Assembly (NCBI GenBank): GCA_035523995.1
Contig: DATKPQ010000143.1
Location: 1 to 64,000, forward strand
Length of the DNA: 64,000 nucleotides
From: JASHVB01 sp035523995
GTDB taxonomy: Bacteria; Pseudomonadota; Alphaproteobacteria; Acetobacterales; Acetobacteraceae
Direction of reading: 5' to 3'
Below are positions 42,318-51,339 of the stretch, in pieces. Positions within the stretch are counted from its first letter, which is position 1, and every line of letters starts with the position of its first letter. A model generated the notes under the pieces. It had not been told where the DNA came from. It did not search any database and worked only from the letters and a program-made list of their open reading frames with translations. The position numbers and the translations under genes are program-made.

Positions 42318-45041
42318 TTACGCGCGCCGTTTCGGCTTTTTGGCAGAAACAATCACAGTCCTGCCAGCGTGTTGTTTTTCTTGCTTTGACCGTTCCGCTG
42401 TCCGATCCGGCGCCGCCGTAGAAAACGCCGGCAGCTCTTGGTGCAATGCAGCGAAACCCTTCCAGGGATCGCTGCGCTGCTGTTCCAGGCGCTGCGGCAC
42501 CGTCGCCAGCGTAAAGCGGGACGGATCGAGACTGGCCGTCACTTCGTCCCATGCCACCGGCGTCGCCACGGTCGCACCAGCGCGCGCACGCGGCGAGAAG
42601 GACGCCACCGCCGTCGCTCCCAGCCCATTCCGCAGCCAGTCGAGCAAAATACGGCCGCGGCGGTCGATTTTCTTGACGGTGGACAAAAAGCGGTCCGATT
42701 GCTCTTCGCTCAGCGTTTCGGCGAAGGCGCGACAGAACGGCTTTACCTCGTCCCAGCTGTGTTCGGGCGCCAACGGCACGACGACGTGCAATCCCTTGCC
42801 CCCCGTCGTCCGGCAGAACGACTGCAACCCAAGCTGCTGCAGCCGGTCGCGCACATCCTTGGCGGCGCGCACAACCTCGGCAAAGTCCAGCCCCTCGCCG
42901 GGATCCAGGTCGAATACAATCCTATCCGGGTGCTGCGGATCGGCCTCCGGGGCGCCCCAGGCATGCAGCTCGATGGCCGAAACTTGCGCCATGGCAATCA
43001 GCCCATGGACGTCGTCGATGGCGAGATAGGGCTGGCCGCCAGCCTCGCCGGTTCGGATGGCGTCCGGCAGATGGCCATGGCCGTGCTTCTGGAAGAAATG
43101 TTCTCCCGCGATGCCTTCCGGGCAGCGCACCACGGCCAGGGGCCGGTGCGCAAGGCCGGGCAGGGCATGGTCCGCGACCGCCTCCCAGTATTCGCCAAGC
43201 TGCTGCTTGGTGACGCCGGGCCACAGCTCACGGTCGGGATGGGTGATCGTGATGCCTTCCAGAACAGTGTTGCGTGCCTTCGGCTTGCGAGCGGTCACGA
43301 TGGAGGAACTCGTTCTGGCCGGGGTTGCATAGCGCGGCCTGGCCTTCGGTGGTACCGCGATCTTTGGCCCATGCTTCGCACCAGCGGCCCGCCGCGGGGT
43401 CATCGGCGTACGCTCTGCCTCCGGGTTGGCCACGTCGCGCACCACGTCGGCTGCCGGCTTGTCCTCCCGCAGGCCCAGATAGACCGCCTGGCGCACCCGA
43501 CCCGATCCCGACCAGGACACGAACTGCACCTCCGCCACCAGCTCCGGCCGCACCCAGTGAATGGTCTTGTCGAGCGGGTCGCCCGCGACCAGCAGCCTGC
43601 TGGGCGGATCGTCCGCCAGCGCGTCGAGCTTCTCCCGCAATATGCCCAGCTCGTCATCGGAGAACCCGGTGCCGACGCCGCCGGCATAGTGCAGCCGGTG
43701 CTGCGGATCGTAATAGCCGAGATGCAGCGCCCCCAGCCCGGTCCGGCTGCCGCGCGGCAGCGTCCAGCCGAGGACGATGAATTCCTCGCGCCCCTGGCAT
43801 TTCACCTTCAGCCAGCCATGGCCGCGACCGGCCTGGTACTGTCCCTCCCCCTGCTTGCAGACGATGCCCTCCAGCTTCATCTGGCAGGCCTGCCGGCGGA
43901 TCGCCGCGAGGTCGCCGATAAAGTGGTCGCTGTAGCGCAACATGCCGCGCCAGGCGTCGATCCCTTGCAGCACGCGCTTGCGGTCAAGCAGGGCGCAGGG
44001 ACGCAGGTCCCAGCCGTTCAGGTACAGCAGGTCGAAAACATAGAAGAACAAGGTGTGGTCCCGGCCGGCGGAGAGCGCCGCCTGCAGCGCGGGGAAGCTG
44101 CTGACGCCGTTCTTGTCCAGTGCGACCAGCTCGCCGTCGAGAAGGGCCGTGTCCGCGTCCAGCGCCGCGATCGCCTTGGCCAGGGCGGGTAGCCGATCGG
44201 TCCAGTCATTGCCGTTGCGCGTGACAAGACGAGGCTTGCCGTGGTCGTTCCAACACAGCAGGCGGTAGCCGTCGAACTTGATCTCGCTGATCCAGTCGCC
44301 GCCTTCGGGGGGATCGTCGGCTATGGCGCAGAGCTGGGGCGATTGCGTCTTCGGCAGAGCACTGCGCTTGGCCCCCGATGCGGGCGGGTCGTTGGGATCG
44401 CCGAGGTCGCGTTTCACCTTGCCGTATTTCGCCAGGTTGGCGACGTCGGCCCTGGCTGGACGAGGCGCAGGGGTGGATCGCTCGATCTCGTCGGCATCGG
44501 CGCCGGCGCGTTCTGCTTCGTCGTGGCCCTTGAACAATAGCCAGTTGTCGGCCTTGCTGCGGCTGCCGGGCTTGGGGCGCAGCCGCACCAAGTGGAAGCG
44601 GCCGTTCAGGCGGGTGCCGTGCAGGACGAAGGTGAGTTCGCCCTTCTGCATGCCCTTCTCGGGGTCGTTCACCGGCTCCCAGGTGCCACGGTCCCAGATT
44701 TCCACGCTGCCTGCGCCGTATTGGCCTTCCGGGATGGTGCCGGCAAAGTCCGCGTAGTCGAGCGGGTGGTCTTCGACATGGGCCGCAATGTGCTTCACCG
44801 ACGGATCGAGCGAAGGCCCCTTGCGCACTGCCCAGCTCCACATGACGCCGTCATGCTCCAGGCGGAAGTCGTAGTGCAGGCCGGCGCGGTGGGCCTCGTG
44901 CTTCTGCACGACGAAAATCGGCGCATGGTCGTCTGGGCGTGCTTCGCGGGGTGGCGGCTCCTCGGTACGCGTGAAGTCGCGCTTCGCCCGATAGGTGCGG
45001 ATCGAAGTGTCCCGCGGTGCGGCGGCGGTGGTGCGAGCCAT
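42318..45041 (-). CDS. ligD: ATP-dependent DNA ligase LigD
   Basis: The non-homologous end-joining ligase, 907 residues, with domain order phosphoesterase, ligase, polymerase. Phosphoesterase: H56, D58 and R60 in LHYDFRLEHDGVMWSWAVRK. Ligase: nucleophilic K255 in EIKFDGYRLL, followed by TALLDGELVALDKNG and LEGIVCKQGEGQY. Polymerase: about residues 610-880, with TITHPDRELWPGVTKQQLGE, VFDLDPGEG (catalytic aspartates) and RTTGGKGLHVVVP. The order equals that of several proteobacterial LigD proteins, whereas mycobacterial LigD has the polymerase first. The ATG at 45041 gives the canonical N-terminus. No ku gene is within the window. It is divergent from the MFS gene across a repeat-containing spacer. 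Confidence 0.94.
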   Translation of the reverse strand: MARTTAAAPRDTSIRTYRAKRDFTRTEEPPPREARPDDHAPIFVVQKHEAHRAGLHYDFRLEHDGVMWSWAVRKGPSLDPSVKHIAAHVEDHPLDYADFAGTIPEGQYGAGSVEIWDRGTWEPVNDPEKGMQKGELTFVLHGTRLNGRFHLVRLRPKPGSRSKADNWLLFKGHDEAERAGADADEIERSTPAPRPARADVANLAKYGKVKRDLGDPNDPPASGAKRSALPKTQSPQLCAIADDPPEGGDWISEIKFDGYRLLCWNDHGKPRLVTRNGNDWTDRLPALAKAIAALDADTALLDGELVALDKNGVSSFPALQAALSAGRDHTLFFYVFDLLYLNGWDLRPCALLDRKRVLQGIDAWRGMLRYSDHFIGDLAAIRRQACQMKLEGIVCKQGEGQYQAGRGHGWLKVKCQGREEFIVLGWTLPRGSRTGLGALHLGYYDPQHRLHYAGGVGTGFSDDELGILREKLDALADDPPSRLLVAGDPLDKTIHWVRPELVAEVQFVSWSGSGRVRQAVYLGLREDKPAADVVRDVANPEAERTPMTPRRAAGAKHGPKIAVPPKARPRYATPARTSSSIVTARKPKARNTVLEGITITHPDRELWPGVTKQQLGEYWEAVADHALPGLAHRPLAVVRCPEGIAGEHFFQKHGHGHLPDAIRTGEAGGQPYLAIDDVHGLIAMAQVSAIELHAWGAPEADPQHPDRIVFDLDPGEGLDFAEVVRAAKDVRDRLQQLGLQSFCRTTGGKGLHVVVPLAPEHSWDEVKPFCRAFAETLSEEQSDRFLSTVKKIDRRGRILLDWLRNGLGATAVASFSPRARAGATVATPVAWDEVTASLDPSRFTLATVPQRLEQQRSDPWKGFAALHQELPAFSTAAPDRTAERSKQEKQHAGRTVIVSAKKPKRRA

Positions 45042-45346
45042 GGGTCGTGGCCTCGGTTGCGCGTTAAAGGGAACCTGAACAAAGCGAAGGCGAAAGGGTT
45101 GCCGCAAAACCTCTCCCGCACTGAGCGCGGGAGAGGTCGAGCTGCGAAGCGGCGAGGGTGAGGGTGATCGAGAAGGCAGACAATAACAATCTGCCCTCCC
45201 GATCGCCCTCGCCCTTGGCGCTTTCGGCGCCTCGCGTTGGTCCGCTACGCGGCCCAACCTCACTTCGCAGGAGAGGATTTCGTCCCTCCCACTTCTCCGG
45301 CGGGATTTGCTATTGTTCCACCAAACCACCGGAAGCCCGCGCGACG
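45042..45346. repeat. Intergenic palindromic repeats between ligD and the MFS gene
   Basis: The 305-base spacer includes a perfect hairpin, CCTCTCCCGC-ACTGAGC-GCGGGAGAGG at 45110-45136. A more complex GC-rich repetitive stretch follows at 45190-45290, with short internal palindromes (CCTCGCCCTTGGCGCTTTC, CGCGGCCC). CTCTCCCGC-type intergenic repeats occur widely in GC-rich alphaproteobacteria. The same motif forms the terminator at 30781. Because the flanking genes diverge, this copy is not a terminator for either. Confidence 0.7.
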
Positions 45347-47035
45347 ATGATCCGCCTGCCTCCCGCCCTGGTGCCGCTGCGTAACGCCACCTTCCGCCGC
45401 CTCTGGATCGCCAGCGTCGTGGCCTGGCTCGGCACATGGCTGCAGAACACCGGCGCCGGCTGGCTGATGACCGTATTGGCGCCACGCCCCCTGATCGTCG
45501 CCATGGTGCAGGCCGCTACCATCATGCCGGTGTTCTTGCTCGCGCTGCCCGGTGGCGCGCTGGCCGACATTGTGGACCGCCGGGTGTTCCTGATCGGCAC
45601 GCAGATCTGGACCATCCTCGCCGCTGCCACCCTGGCCGCCCTCACGCTGGGCCACGCCATGACCGCCGCCGTGCTGCTGGTGCTGACCTTCGCCATCGGC
45701 ATCGGCTCGGCGCTGACCGCCCCGGCCTGGAGCGCCATCATCCCTGAACTGGTCCCGCGCGAGGACCTGGTGCAGGCCATCGCCCTCAACGGCATCGGCT
45801 ACAATCTGACCCGCGCCGTCGGGCCCGCTCTGGCCGGCTTCCTGATCTTGCTCGGCGGCACCAGCCTGGCGTTCTCTCTCTATACCGTGTCGATCATCGC
45901 GGTGATCGTGGCACTGGTATCCTGGCACCGCGGCAAGCGCTTCACCGGCCTGCCGCGCGAACATTTCGTCGCCGCCATGCGCGCCGGGGTGCGCTTCGTC
46001 CGAAATACCCCGGCGGTGCGCGCCGCCATGCTGCGCACCATCGCCTATTCTTTGCCTTGCTCCGCTCCCTGGGCACTTCTGCCGCTGGTGGTGCGCGAGC
46101 AATTGCATCTGGGCGCCGGCATGTATGGCTTCATCCTGGGGATGATGGGTGTCGGCGGCGTCACGTCCGGCATGCTGCTGCCACTTGCCCGCGGCAGGCT
46201 GACCCGCAACGCCACCGTGGTCGGGTGCTCTTTGTTCTCTTGTGCCGGCATCGCGCTGGTGGGGCTCGCACATCACTGGCTGCACGCCGCGGTCGGCATG
46301 CTGTTGTTCGGCCTGGGTTGGACCTCGGCCTATGCGACGATCCAGGCAGCGGCCCAGCTCGTCTGCCCCACCTGGGTGCGGGCGCGGGCGTTGGCCATCT
46401 ACCAGCTGGCGCAGAACGGCGCGCTGACGGTGGGCTCCTTCATCTGGGGTGCGGTGGGCGCCGAGATCGGCATGTCGAAGGCGTTGCTCGCCGCGTCGGT
46501 GCTGGGCGTTGTGCTGACCTTCGCCGTGCAACGCTTCGGCATCGAGCAAGTTGCGCCGGCCGCCGCCGTGCCGCCAGAGGCAATACCGGCACCGGCGCCA
46601 GAAGCCCCCGCGGCCGAACTGGTGCCATTGCTGCGCCATGTCCGCGGGCAGGTGATGGAGACGATGCACTACCGCGTCGCCCCCGCCCAACGCCGCGCGT
46701 TCCTGGTCTTGATGCATGAAGTGCGGCAGGTCCGGGGCCGGGCCGGCGCGGTGTTCTGGCAGCTCTACGAGGATGTGGCGCATCCTGATGGCTGGCTGGA
46801 GCTATGGTCGATGGAAAACTGGACCGACCATCTGCGCGAGGTCGGCCGAATGTCGGAGGAGGACCGCGCAGTACTCGCCAGTGCCGTAGCCTATCGACAC
46901 GATCCGGGCACCCGGCCGCCTGCCCGCTATCTGGCCGTGGACCCGTCGGCGGAGACGGCCGAGGCCAAGCGGCAGGCCGAACGGCACGGGGTTGTTGGGA
47001 TAACGCGCCCTGCGGCGGAGGCCAGCGGCGTGTGA
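45347..47035 (+). CDS. MFS transporter with C-terminal ABM-like domain
   Basis: A 562-residue protein. Residues 1-410 are an MFS_3 (enterobactin exporter EntS-like) carrier with about 12 membrane segments; the signature FRRLWIASVVAWLGTWLQNT and loop LPGGALADIVDRRVFL are seen, along with IPELVPREDLVQAIALNGI. After an Ala/Pro-rich linker (AAAVPPEAIPAPAPEAPAAE), residues 440-540 (VMETMHYRVAPAQRRAFLVL, FWQLYEDVAHPDGWLELWSM) resemble a ferredoxin-like ABM domain, which would lie in the cytoplasm. Such C-terminal additions occur in part of the family. The substrate is unknown. Confidence 0.83.
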   Translation: MIRLPPALVPLRNATFRRLWIASVVAWLGTWLQNTGAGWLMTVLAPRPLIVAMVQAATIMPVFLLALPGGALADIVDRRVFLIGTQIWTILAAATLAALTLGHAMTAAVLLVLTFAIGIGSALTAPAWSAIIPELVPREDLVQAIALNGIGYNLTRAVGPALAGFLILLGGTSLAFSLYTVSIIAVIVALVSWHRGKRFTGLPREHFVAAMRAGVRFVRNTPAVRAAMLRTIAYSLPCSAPWALLPLVVREQLHLGAGMYGFILGMMGVGGVTSGMLLPLARGRLTRNATVVGCSLFSCAGIALVGLAHHWLHAAVGMLLFGLGWTSAYATIQAAAQLVCPTWVRARALAIYQLAQNGALTVGSFIWGAVGAEIGMSKALLAASVLGVVLTFAVQRFGIEQVAPAAAVPPEAIPAPAPEAPAAELVPLLRHVRGQVMETMHYRVAPAQRRAFLVLMHEVRQVRGRAGAVFWQLYEDVAHPDGWLELWSMENWTDHLREVGRMSEEDRAVLASAVAYRHDPGTRPPARYLAVDPSAETAEAKRQAERHGVVGITRPAAEASGV

Positions 47036-47044
47036 GGCGGACAG

Positions 47045-47158
47045 GTGTCGTTGTGAGGAGCGCAGCGACGAACCAATCTCCTGCAAACACTGCGCGCGAT
47101 CCTTCCGCGTGCCGCACGATCGAGATTGCTCCGTTTGCTGCGCTCCCCGCATTGACAC
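47045..47158. repeat. Dispersed inverted repeat, family A copy 4 (degenerate)
   Basis: Arms GTGTCGTTGTGAGGAGCGCA and mirrored GCTGCGCTCCCCGCATTGACAC, diverged from copies 1, 2 and 5. It lies between convergent genes, 9 bases after the MFS stop. Confidence 0.75.
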
Positions 47159-47175
47159 TGAAAGCAAGACGAATC

Positions 47176-47829
47176 TCACGCCGACCTTCGGGTGGGCCGC
47201 CGTACTACTCTAACCTTCCCGCTGCTGCCGCCGCCGCAAAACAGCAGGTCGGCGCCATTGGATTCAAGACCCGAGACGCCGACACCCGACGGCATCTCGA
47301 TCGCTTCCACCACTGCTCCCGTTGCCGGATCGATCCGACGCAGATCGCTCGCCTCGCCCTCCCAGGTGCCATGCCAAAGGTCACCATCAACCCAGGTAAC
47401 CCCGGTCACAAATCGACTTGATTCGATCGTACGGAGGATCGCTCCCGTTTCCGGATCGACCTGATGGATTTTGCGCTGCCGGTACTCACCCACCCACAGC
47501 GTCCCCTCGGCCCACGCCAGTCCTGAATCGCCACCACCCCCGGGTGCCGGGATCGTGGCGAGCACATCGCCGGTTTTCGCATCGATCTTCTGAATGCGGT
47601 CCTCGGCGATCTGGAACAGATGCTGGCCATCGAATGCGGTACCGGCATGCGCGGGCACGTCGATCGAGCGCACCGTCTTGCCGCTCTCGGGGTCAAGGGC
47701 GTGCAGCCTGTCGCCGGATGCAAGCCACACGTGCCGGCCGTCATATGTCACGCCATTCACACGCTCCACGCCCGGAAATGGTCCAAACTCCTGCACGATC
47801 TCTGCCGCCGACTGAGTCATGTCTGCCAC
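47176..47829 (-). CDS. Beta-propeller (YncE/glutamine-cyclotransferase-like) protein
   Basis: A 217-residue propeller built of about five repeating blades of the type VNGVTYDGRHVWLASGDRLH, HLFQIAEDRIQKIDAKTGDV, TLWVGEYRQRKIHQVDPETG, and DLRRIDPATG. No signal peptide is seen, so it is probably cytoplasmic. The fold is shared by YncE-like and glutaminyl cyclotransferase families, but the catalytic acids of the latter are not identifiable. It is the last gene of a minus-strand pair with the HTH regulator upstream and may be its target or partner. Confidence 0.75.
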   Translation of the reverse strand: MADMTQSAAEIVQEFGPFPGVERVNGVTYDGRHVWLASGDRLHALDPESGKTVRSIDVPAHAGTAFDGQHLFQIAEDRIQKIDAKTGDVLATIPAPGGGGDSGLAWAEGTLWVGEYRQRKIHQVDPETGAILRTIESSRFVTGVTWVDGDLWHGTWEGEASDLRRIDPATGAVVEAIEMPSGVGVSGLESNGADLLFCGGGSSGKVRVVRRPTRRSA

Positions 47830-47876
47830 CGTCGTCTCCGCTGTTGTGAAAGCGCGCGCCGCGTTGAGTCCGTATG

Positions 47877-49097
47877 CTAATCGCCCGGCAGCGGCGCAGG
47901 GAGTAACAACGTCGTCGCGAATCCCGGTATCGGCGGAGTCACCCAGCGGCGCGCCGGCCCGCGGCCAAACGACTGAACCTTCCCTGCTTCCGCCAGTGAA
48001 TCAAGCGCGCGCTGAACGGTCCGCTGGCTGGTGCCAAGTGCCAGCGACAGAGCCGAGCTCGACCAGGATTCGCCGTCGGCAAGAAAGGCCAGCACCGCGG
48101 CATGCTCTTCTTCCACCGGCGGCGCCAGCACGACGACCTCGGGCGCGGCATGCGGCACCAGGGCGAAGCCTTGCTTTGTCGCGGTGACGTCGGCCAGCGC
48201 GCACAGTGCGGCACGCAATCGCCCGATTTCGACGCGCAAGCGCGCGCGATGCGATTCATCGGTGAACTTCGCGCCGAACGCACACGAGAGCAATACGGTG
48301 CGCGGCACGTCGCCGGGCCACGCTTCGCCTAGTGCGCGGGCGAGCGCGAACAATACCGGGCGCGTCGCAAGCGATACCACTGTGCGAGCGCGGCGTACGA
48401 CACCACGGCACGCATCAACGACCAGCGCGTCGGACGCCAGCCAGGCCTCAACGTCCTCAAGCAGCAGAAGCCCTTCATTGCCATGCCCAATCAGGCGCGC
48501 GGCGGGGCTGGTTAGCGCTCGCGATGCAGCTTCAACTTCCGCCGTCAGCGTTGGGATGCCGGCATGCCGTGCGGCGCTTTCGGCGCGCGCAAGCGCCGCA
48601 CGCGCTGCCTTCGATTGGAGCCGCCGTATCGCGATGCCGGCGGCCACCAGATCGTGTACCGCGCGCAACGCCGGCGGCAATGGCATCACGTCAACCGTGG
48701 CGAGCAATCGCTCGGCTTCATCCACCCGTCCGATCAGCAACAGCCGCCGGATCTCGAGATGGCGCGCATGCGCGGCGTTCACCTGATCGCCGTGGGATTC
48801 GAGCGTCATGCGGGCCACGTCCAGCGCCTTCGCGGGCCAGCCCAGGTCGCGCGAGGCCAGCGCGATCTCTGCCTCCGCAACAATACAGCGTGCGCGGGCT
48901 ATCGCCTCTTTCGGGCCGAAGGCGCGCGCCGCACGCCGCATCAGCGCCTTGGCGCGGTCGAGATCGCCAAGCTGGGCCATGGCAATGCCGCGCAACGCGA
49001 GCGCGGATGGATCGTCGCGCAATGCCACCCGGTTCAGCGCCCCGATCGGATCACCCGCCACTAGCGCGCGCGCCGCGGCTATGATCAGCGAGTCCAT
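47877..49097 (-). CDS. HTH transcriptional regulator with helical repeat domain
   Basis: A 406-residue protein. Residues 1-200 are helical repeats (TPR-like: ALALRGIAMAQLGDLDRAKA, AEAEIALASRDLGWPAKALD). Residues 250-320 contain an OmpR-like DNA-binding segment (SHRARLRVEIGRLRAALCAL), and residues 335-395 form a winged helix (SALSLALGTSQRTVQRALDS). It is divergent from the DUF899 gene (86 bases between starts), the usual arrangement for a regulator controlling its neighbour. The inducer is unknown. Confidence 0.8.
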   Translation of the reverse strand: MDSLIIAAARALVAGDPIGALNRVALRDDPSALALRGIAMAQLGDLDRAKALMRRAARAFGPKEAIARARCIVAEAEIALASRDLGWPAKALDVARMTLESHGDQVNAAHARHLEIRRLLLIGRVDEAERLLATVDVMPLPPALRAVHDLVAAGIAIRRLQSKAARAALARAESAARHAGIPTLTAEVEAASRALTSPAARLIGHGNEGLLLLEDVEAWLASDALVVDACRGVVRRARTVVSLATRPVLFALARALGEAWPGDVPRTVLLSCAFGAKFTDESHRARLRVEIGRLRAALCALADVTATKQGFALVPHAAPEVVVLAPPVEEEHAAVLAFLADGESWSSSALSLALGTSQRTVQRALDSLAEAGKVQSFGRGPARRWVTPPIPGFATTLLLPAPLPGD

Positions 49098-49183
49098 CGG
49101 AATCCCGCCACACTTGTCACTCTCGCCTGCCGATGCCGATCCCCTATGTCAGCAGCTACAGACACCGAACGGAGGCAAGACCC

Positions 49184-50011
49184 ATGACCACGCACCCAAC
49201 CGGAACCCGTGAACAATGGCTGACGGCGCGGCTCTCGCTGCTGCAAGCAGAGAAAGAATACACGCGCCGCGGCGACGAAATTGCGCGCCAGCGCCGCGCG
49301 CTGCCATGGGTCAGAATCGATAAGGACTACCGGTTCGACACCTATCAAGGCAGCGCCTCGCTCGCCGATCTGTTCCACGGATGCTCGCAGCTCCTGGTCT
49401 ATCACTTCATGTTCGGACCCGATTACACCGCCGGCTGCCCATCTTGCTCTGCCATCGCCGACGGCTTCAACGGCTTCACCGCCCATCTGGCGAATCGCGA
49501 TGTGATGCTGTGGGCGGTCTCGCGCGCGCCGCTCGCGAAACTGCTGTCGTACCAGCGCCGCATGGGATGGAGCTTCCCGTGGGCTTCCTCCGGCGATGGG
49601 GACTTCAATTACGACTTCAACGTCTCCTTCACCGAAGAGCAGCAGCGTGGCGGCGCCATCGAATACAATTATCAGACCGGCGGCCACGCAATGGACGCGG
49701 CGTCGGTTTCGCCACGTGTTGTCGAGCTCGCCGCCACATGCGGTACGGACGCCTCCACCTGGACACGCGACCGGCCCGGCCTCAGCGCGTTCGCGCGGGA
49801 AGACGGCGTGATCTACCACACCTATTCCACCTATGCGCGCGGCCTCGACGCGGTCTGGGGCATGTATCCGTGGTTCGACCGCGCCCCCAAGGGACGCAAC
49901 GAATCAGCCAACAGGCTGCGCCGCCATGACGAGTACGAAACGCGCGACACCAACGCCACAACCCATCATTCCGCGGCCCCATGCTGCTCGCCGGCGCCCG
50001 GCGGTGGCTGA
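49184..50011 (+). CDS. DUF899 thioredoxin-like protein
   Basis: A 275-residue DUF899 protein with a thioredoxin-like fold. Seen are LQAEKEYTRRGDEIARQRRA, LPWVRIDKDYRFDTYQG, the CPSC-type motif in DYTAGCPSCSAIADGFNGF, and YHTYSTYARGLDAVWGMYPW near the end. RBS GGAGG lies 9 bases before the ATG. The last 30 residues (DTNATTHHSAAPCCSPAPGG) form an unusual tail, with two adjacent cysteines. Co-location with a dedicated regulator and a propeller protein suggests a small stress module. Confidence 0.85.
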   Translation: MTTHPTGTREQWLTARLSLLQAEKEYTRRGDEIARQRRALPWVRIDKDYRFDTYQGSASLADLFHGCSQLLVYHFMFGPDYTAGCPSCSAIADGFNGFTAHLANRDVMLWAVSRAPLAKLLSYQRRMGWSFPWASSGDGDFNYDFNVSFTEEQQRGGAIEYNYQTGGHAMDAASVSPRVVELAATCGTDASTWTRDRPGLSAFAREDGVIYHTYSTYARGLDAVWGMYPWFDRAPKGRNESANRLRRHDEYETRDTNATTHHSAAPCCSPAPGGG

Positions 50012-50124
50012 AGGCCGGCGCTTTCGCAGCAATGCCGCAGCCTGCCGGAACGTAGCATGCAATTGCTCTGCCCGATTCAACGGCCGGAGCGTGCCTTTCC
50101 TTCAAACCAAAGGATGCACTGACA

Positions 50125-50565
50125 ATGCCGGATATCCTCCATATGGTCGGAATCAAGTCGTCGTCTCCAGATGGCACCTACCGGGCCTTGACCACGGCAG
50201 AAGGGCTTGCCGCCTGGTGGACAACCGAGACGCATGTCAAGGGCGACGGCACGATCCAGTTCCGCTTCGGTGGCGACAATGGGTTCGACATGAAGGTCCT
50301 CGCACTTGAGCCTGCCAGGCACGTGCTCTGGCAGGTCATCGGTGGACCGGAAGAATGGGTCGGCACCAGGATCGATTGGCAAATCGGGCACGATAACAAC
50401 TACACCATGCTGCGCTTCAAGCATGAAGGTTGGCGAGAGCCGGTGGATTTCATGTACCATTGCAGCACCAAGTGGGCGATGTTCCTGATGAGCCTGAAAT
50501 CGCTGGTCGAAACCGGCAAAGGCGCGCCGTGGCCCGAGGACATCAAGATCCACGAGGCGCACTGA
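50125..50565 (+). CDS. SRPBCC/AHSA1-like protein
   Basis: A 146-residue START-like barrel protein. LTTAEGLAAWWTTETHVKGD and NNYTMLRFKHEGWREPVDFM are typical of AHSA1-type SRPBCC domains, with YHCSTKWAMFLMSLKSLVET as the C-terminal helix. These proteins bind hydrophobic ligands or act as co-chaperones; the ligand is unknown here. It is 113 bases downstream of the DUF899 gene on the same strand. Confidence 0.86.
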   Translation: MPDILHMVGIKSSSPDGTYRALTTAEGLAAWWTTETHVKGDGTIQFRFGGDNGFDMKVLALEPARHVLWQVIGGPEEWVGTRIDWQIGHDNNYTMLRFKHEGWREPVDFMYHCSTKWAMFLMSLKSLVETGKGAPWPEDIKIHEAH

Positions 50566-50688
50566 AGCAATCCACGCCGGCATTCCCTCGCGCTACCGAT
50601 CACTGGCATGCTCTGACGCCTGTCCCGGTGCTTGCGGAATCGGTCGACGCGAGATGGCAGGATTGCAACGACAACGGATGTCGCACGG

Positions 50689-51339
50689 ATGAGCCTGGTG
50701 ATCGTGGTCGGCCTGCAGGCAGAAGCACGGCTGGCCCGTAGGCTGGGGCTGCCGGTTGCGGTGGGCGGCGGCGGGGCGGCGGGCGCCGCATCGGCGGTGG
50801 CGCACGCCGTCGCCGCAGGTGCCTCGGGCTTGGTCAGTTTCGGCTTCGCCGGCGGGCTGGATCCCGCCGCGTTCCCTGGCCTGTTGCTGGTGCCCGTGTC
50901 AGTGCTGTGCGACGGCGACTGGCACCGTGCCGATCCGGGATTGATGCGGTGGCTCGGTGACGCGACGCCGTATCGGTTGCTGGCGGCAGACGCGCCCGCG
51001 CCGCGTGCCGTGGACAAACGGCGACTGTGGCAGCAGACCGGCGCAACGGCGCTGGACCTGGAATCGGGCGCCGTGGTGCGCGCCGCCACGGCCCACCGGC
51101 TGCCGTTCGCCGTGATGCGCGCAGTCTGCGACCCGGCGGAGCGAGATCTGCCGCCGGCCGCATTGACAGCGCTGGATGCCAGGGGCGCGATCGGCTTGGC
51201 GCGGGTGGCGGCGTCAGTGCTTGCCCGCCCGACGCAGATTCCGGCGCTACTGCGGCTGGCGACGGATGCGGCGGCGGCGCGGAGGGTGCTAGGGCAGCGG
51301 GTGCGGGAGATCAGGTCGGCGGACGCTCGGCTACGTTGA
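50689..51339 (+). CDS. hpnG: Hopanoid-associated phosphorylase HpnG
   Basis: A 216-residue nucleoside-phosphorylase-fold protein. HpnG removes adenine from adenosylhopane, the step following HpnH. Matches include VIVVGLQAEARLARRLGLPV, VSFGFAGGLDPAAFPGLLLV, ATALDLESGAVVRAATAHRL (the family usually has MES, here LES), PFAVMRAVCDPAERDLPPAA and ASVLARPTQIPALLRLATDA. The ATG at 50689 is chosen. It is separated from hpnH by 20 kb, so these two sequential steps are in different transcripts. The Met-to-Leu change in the M-E-S block is worth noting. Confidence 0.88.
   Translation: MSLVIVVGLQAEARLARRLGLPVAVGGGGAAGAASAVAHAVAAGASGLVSFGFAGGLDPAAFPGLLLVPVSVLCDGDWHRADPGLMRWLGDATPYRLLAADAPAPRAVDKRRLWQQTGATALDLESGAVVRAATAHRLPFAVMRAVCDPAERDLPPAALTALDARGAIGLARVAASVLARPTQIPALLRLATDAAAARRVLGQRVREIRSADARLR

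Noticed and set aside
45110..45136. Hairpin in the ligD/MFS spacer as a terminator
   Set aside because: The flanking genes diverge, so no transcript is expected to end there. It is more likely a dispersed intergenic repeat.
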